Shown here: positions 61,071 to 64,000 of the stretch, piece after piece
How the letters are laid out: each line of letters begins with the position of its first letter
Numbering within the stretch: the first letter of the stretch is position 1
Source: an uncultured Brachyspira sp.
GTDB taxonomy: Bacteria > Spirochaetota > Brachyspiria > Brachyspirales > Brachyspiraceae
Assembly (NCBI RefSeq): GCF_910588665.1
Contig: NZ_CAJUPR010000007.1
Location: forward strand, 56,494 to 120,493
Direction: 5' to 3'
DNA length: 64,000 bases
Notes under the pieces: generated by a model
Seen by the model: only the letters and a program-made list of their open reading frames with translations
Told to the model about the DNA's origin: nothing
Database searches by the model: none
Program-made: the position numbers and the translations under genes

Positions 61071-64000
61071 TTATCTTACATAATACATATCTTTAGGTAT
61101 ATAATCGTCTATTATAACGGATTGCTTTAAATCTCTTCTGCCCTGCATAGCCATTATATTATAAGTAGCCGCTCCCACATTTTGATTATCAACCATAACG
61201 GTTCTTTTTTCCATTCTTTCCAAATCTATATTTGAAGTTCTTATCTGATCAAAATATTCGCTTGCTAATACAAAGTATTTAAATGCTTCCTGTTCATTAA
61301 TTACTGTGTTTGCATCTTTGGAATTATAGGCATAAGAAACTCCTATATTATTATAAAGACTTGCCAGATAACTTACAAGAATAAAATCGCTTTCTGTGCG
61401 CATTTCCAATCTTCCTAATTTTTCTTTTTTAGCTAAAACCTGACTTAAGGCATTTCTATAAAAACCATTGGCTAAATTAGCTTTATCTAAATGCAAAAGC
61501 GAATTTCCAAGAGCATAGGATACAACGCTGTTGCCCGGATTTTTTTGAAATAATGCATTGAATCCTTCAAATGCTCTGTCATATTCACTATCAGAGTAAT
61601 ATATCCAAGATAAATTATATAATAGCTGCTCGCTTCTAAGATTAGGTGCTAAATTATCATAAGCCGTTTGATAATGTAATTTTGCCTTTTCATAATCTTT
61701 TTCTTTATAGAAGTAAACATTTCCTAAATTATAATTAGCATCGGGATATACTTTATTTATAGTTAAAGCTTCATTAAAGTTTTTTACTGCGTTTCCATAT
61801 TCTCCCAAATTATAATATATCTGACCAAGCATATTATATACAATTTCTTTTCCTCTGCAGAAAGGATCTGCATCATATAAAGGTAAAGCCGCATTAGTTA
61901 ATATATCTCTTGCTATGTCATAATGCTTTAATCTGGTTTCATAATCTGCATATCCTACTATAGACTCTAAATTTTTAGGGTACGCTGTTAATAGATTTTC
62001 AAATAATACTCTGGATCCGTAAAAGTCGTCTTTATTAAGCAGATATTTAGCTAATTTAGGATAAACTTCATCATCAATATAATTTTGCTTTAATAGATTT
62101 ATATGATTCTGAAGTATTTTTACCTGATTATAATCGTCTTGATAAATTTTTATAAGCATAGCTCTTTTTCTAGGAACAACTCCGTCTCCGAATAAGTTTA
62201 CCATATCTCTGTAATTATTATAAGCTATGTCATAATATTCAGGCTCCGACATATTTTTTGCCATACTTATCATAAGAAGTCCGCGCTCATCGTATATTGT
62301 TTCTTTTTCTTTTTGATTACTGGTATAAACAAGCATATCGTTATATAATTCTTCGCCTAATCTATAATCCTCTCTTGATAATTCTTTTTCGCCTTTTTTT
62401 CTGTGATAATATCCGTAAGTTATTCTTGTTTCAAAATCTCTGGGCTTAATATTCAAAGCGCCCTGTATTTTTTTTAATGCCTCATTAAATGTTTCTCTTG
62501 CAATATAAGCTCTCGCATATTTATTATACCATTTTATCTGCTTAGGCTTTAATTTCTCTCCCTCTGAAAAATTTCTCTCGGCATCATCATAAGCTCCTCT
62601 TGATATGCTTAATAAACCCTGACTATAATATTTATTTGCCATAACGGGCTTATAAATAAATTGGAATGAAAGAATAACTATAGTTACAAATAATATCAGA
62701 AATACGGCTGCAATTCTGATTATTTTAGCATAATCTTTTAATGAGCTTGGTATAGGTATTAATTCCAGTATATTCTTTCTTCCTTCCTCCTTAATGCTTA
62801 ATCCTAATTCTTTATTTAATAATTCTGTAATATTTTCATTAGATTCTCCTCTTTCTAAGGCATTAAGCAGATTTTCCATAGAATCTCTGTCTAATTTTTC
62901 ATTAAGAATAGCATCTAATACATGATACTGAGTAAGCTGAGGAAGATATTTTATTGCATTAATAACTTTATCATGATCTATGTCTTTATCAACATCCTCA
63001 TATTTTGATTCGGCTAAACTATCCGCAGTTTCAGGTGCTGGAAGAGAAGTTCTTCCTTCAACTATATTATTACTTGCTTTATCATTATCTGAATTATCAT
63101 CTAAAGACAAATCATTTAAATCTGTATTTTCTTCTTCTGTTATATTATCTAAATCTAAACTATCAGAATCTATGCTCTCATCTTCTTTATCTTCTTCTGC
63201 TATATTATCTAAATCTGAATTATCAGAATCTATATTGTCATCTTCTGTTTTATACTCTTCTTTATCTTCTTCTGCTATATTATCTAAATCTGAATTATCA
63301 GAATCTATATTGTCATCTTCTGTTTTATACTCTTCTTTATCTTCTTCTGCTATATTATCTAAATCTGAATTATCAGAATCTATATTGTCATCTTCTGTTT
63401 TATACTCTTCTTTATCTTCTTCTGCTATATTATCTAAATCTGAATTATCAGAATCTATATTGTCATCTTCTGTTTTATACTCTTCTTTATCTTCTTCTGC
63501 TATATTATCTAAATCTGAATTATCAGAATCTATATTGTCATCTTCTGTTTTATACTTTTCTTTATCTTCTTCCGCTATATTATCTAAATCTGAATTATCA
63601 GAATCTATATCGCTGTCTGCTGTTTCATCTTCTAGTATGTCATCTAAACTATCAGATATTTCATCAATTCCAAAATCATCTTTTGCAGATTCATCATTAG
63701 TTTTGTCTATATTAGGTAGGCTGTCAGGTAATGGTAAATCATCTAATTCGGATAATTTTTCTGAATGTATATCATTATCATTTGAATTATCCCTGTCAAT
63801 ATCTGTGGCGATTTTTTCTTCTAATTCTTTATCTTCAGGCAGCTGCAAATTATCTATATCAGTGATAACTTTATCATCGTCTAAATCTTCGGGCAATTGC
63901 AAATCATCTATATCAGCGATAACTTTATTATCATCTAAATCTTCAGGCAATTGCAAATCATCTATATCAGCGATAACTTTATCATCGTCTAAATCTTCGG
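61071..64000 (-). CDS. Large acidic membrane-anchored TPR protein (5' end outside window)
   Basis: The frame is open to the window edge, so at least 976 residues are present and the start lies beyond 64000. The first 320 or so visible residues are very acidic and repetitive (Asp/Glu/Ser), with an 18-residue repeat (DLQLPEDLDD-KVIADID) and a 25-residue repeat (six units, IDSDNSDLDNIAEEDKE). One membrane helix (AAVFLILFVTIVILSFQFIY, about residue 410-435 counted from 63956) follows, then about 500 residues of TPR repeats, probably in the periplasm. The layout recalls spirochaete flagellar collar protein FlcA (Borrelia BB0326), which is speculative. Confidence 0.75.
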   Translation of the reverse strand, partial: EDLDDDKVIADIDDLQLPEDLDDNKVIADIDDLQLPEDLDDDKVITDIDNLQLPEDKELEEKIATDIDRDNSNDNDIHSEKLSELDDLPLPDSLPNIDKTNDESAKDDFGIDEISDSLDDILEDETADSDIDSDNSDLDNIAEEDKEKYKTEDDNIDSDNSDLDNIAEEDKEEYKTEDDNIDSDNSDLDNIAEEDKEEYKTEDDNIDSDNSDLDNIAEEDKEEYKTEDDNIDSDNSDLDNIAEEDKEEYKTEDDNIDSDNSDLDNIAEEDKEDESIDSDSLDLDNITEEENTDLNDLSLDDNSDNDKASNNIVEGRTSLPAPETADSLAESKYEDVDKDIDHDKVINAIKYLPQLTQYHVLDAILNEKLDRDSMENLLNALERGESNENITELLNKELGLSIKEEGRKNILELIPIPSSLKDYAKIIRIAAVFLILFVTIVILSFQFIYKPVMANKYYSQGLLSISRGAYDDAERNFSEGEKLKPKQIKWYNKYARAYIARETFNEALKKIQGALNIKPRDFETRITYGYYHRKKGEKELSREDYRLGEELYNDMLVYTSNQKEKETIYDERGLLMISMAKNMSEPEYYDIAYNNYRDMVNLFGDGVVPRKRAMLIKIYQDDYNQVKILQNHINLLKQNYIDDEVYPKLAKYLLNKDDFYGSRVLFENLLTAYPKNLESIVGYADYETRLKHYDIARDILTNAALPLYDADPFCRGKEIVYNMLGQIYYNLGEYGNAVKNFNEALTINKVYPDANYNLGNVYFYKEKDYEKAKLHYQTAYDNLAPNLRSEQLLYNLSWIYYSDSEYDRAFEGFNALFQKNPGNSVVSYALGNSLLHLDKANLANGFYRNALSQVLAKKEKLGRLEMRTESDFILVSYLASLYNNIGVSYAYNSKDANTVINEQEAFKYFVLASEYFDQIRTSNIDLERMEKRTVMVDNQNVGAATYNIMAMQGRRDLKQSVIIDDYIPKDMYYVR
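63181..63621 (-). repeat. Tandem 75-bp repeat array inside the TPR gene
   Basis: Six nearly identical 75-bp units (same landmark at 63199, 63274, 63349, 63424, 63499 and 63574), in frame, each coding 25 acidic residues. Copy number is likely to vary between strains. Confidence 0.95.
63834..64000 (-). repeat. Tandem 54-bp repeat array inside the TPR gene
   Basis: In-frame units of 54 bp (18 residues, QLPEDLDD core) at about 63834, 63888 and 63942, with a further copy starting at 63996 and cut by the window end. Confidence 0.9.

Noticed and set aside
63005..63700. A 231-codon plus-strand frame of repeated Leu/Tyr/Asn
   Set aside because: It is the antisense reading of the 75-bp acidic repeats of the TPR gene.
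1..64000. CRISPR array, rRNA genes, insertion sequence with transposase, or prophage
   Set aside because: No regularly spaced short repeats, rRNA-like sequence, transposase or phage structural genes were seen. The only regular repeats are in-frame parts of the TPR gene.

Overview
The window reads as a piece of a Brachyspira-type spirochaete chromosome. The DNA is very AT-rich, coding favours AGA, TTA and ATA codons, and the genes include a periplasmic flagellin (FlaB), a GTP-dependent PEP carboxykinase, Rnf subunits and a spirochaete-type RpoB with Asn at the rifampicin position equivalent to E. coli 531. The species cannot be fixed from sequence reading alone.

Layout. 1-9.1 kb: the 3' part of a giant CoA-dehydratase-activase-like protein, a small Cys/HTH regulator, flagellin flaB with a sigma-28-type promoter, a decayed lipoprotein/beta-barrel pair, and rnfE-rnfA-rnfB. 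9.2-13.5 kb: a MATE transporter, an FMN-dependent alpha-hydroxy-acid oxidase-like enzyme and a secreted VWA protein. 13.5-20.5 kb: an accessory region with a gene-poor stretch holding an inverted repeat pair, a twice-frameshifted ankyrin gene, small unknown genes that look foreign, and a visibly GC-richer thiamine salvage cassette (thiM-thiE-thiD) with its own consensus promoter, TPP riboswitch and terminator. 20.5-33.3 kb: lrgAB, then the conserved information block rpmG-tRNA-Trp-secE-nusG-rplKAJL-rpoBC. 33.3-40 kb: a transporter remnant, a type II restriction-modification pair placed directly behind hisG-hisD, a C26 glutamine amidotransferase, the RNA 2'-phosphotransferase KptA, an OppA pseudogene and a STAS protein. 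40-49.6 kb: ribF-rpsO-pnp, a PepSY-like secreted protein, pckG, ychF and a ClC protein. 49.8-64 kb: a DUF2262-like protein, a cytidylate-kinase-like protein, rubrerythrin, RNase Y-YmdB, unknown envelope proteins, parA-GNAT-parB-DUF4384, a frameshifted lipoprotein, an orphan DNA methyltransferase and a large acidic membrane TPR protein running off the window.

How it fits together. Housekeeping genes (rpoB, rpoC, pnp, rny, pckG) are open and full length, while several accessory genes are broken by one- or two-base slips or by deletions. This argues for real decay or switching of surface and accessory genes rather than uniformly poor sequence. The thiamine cassette converts salvaged hydroxymethylpyrimidine and thiazole to thiamine phosphate and would be switched off by TPP. 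The most interesting region is 13.5-20.1 kb, where transferred DNA, gene remnants and repeats are packed together.
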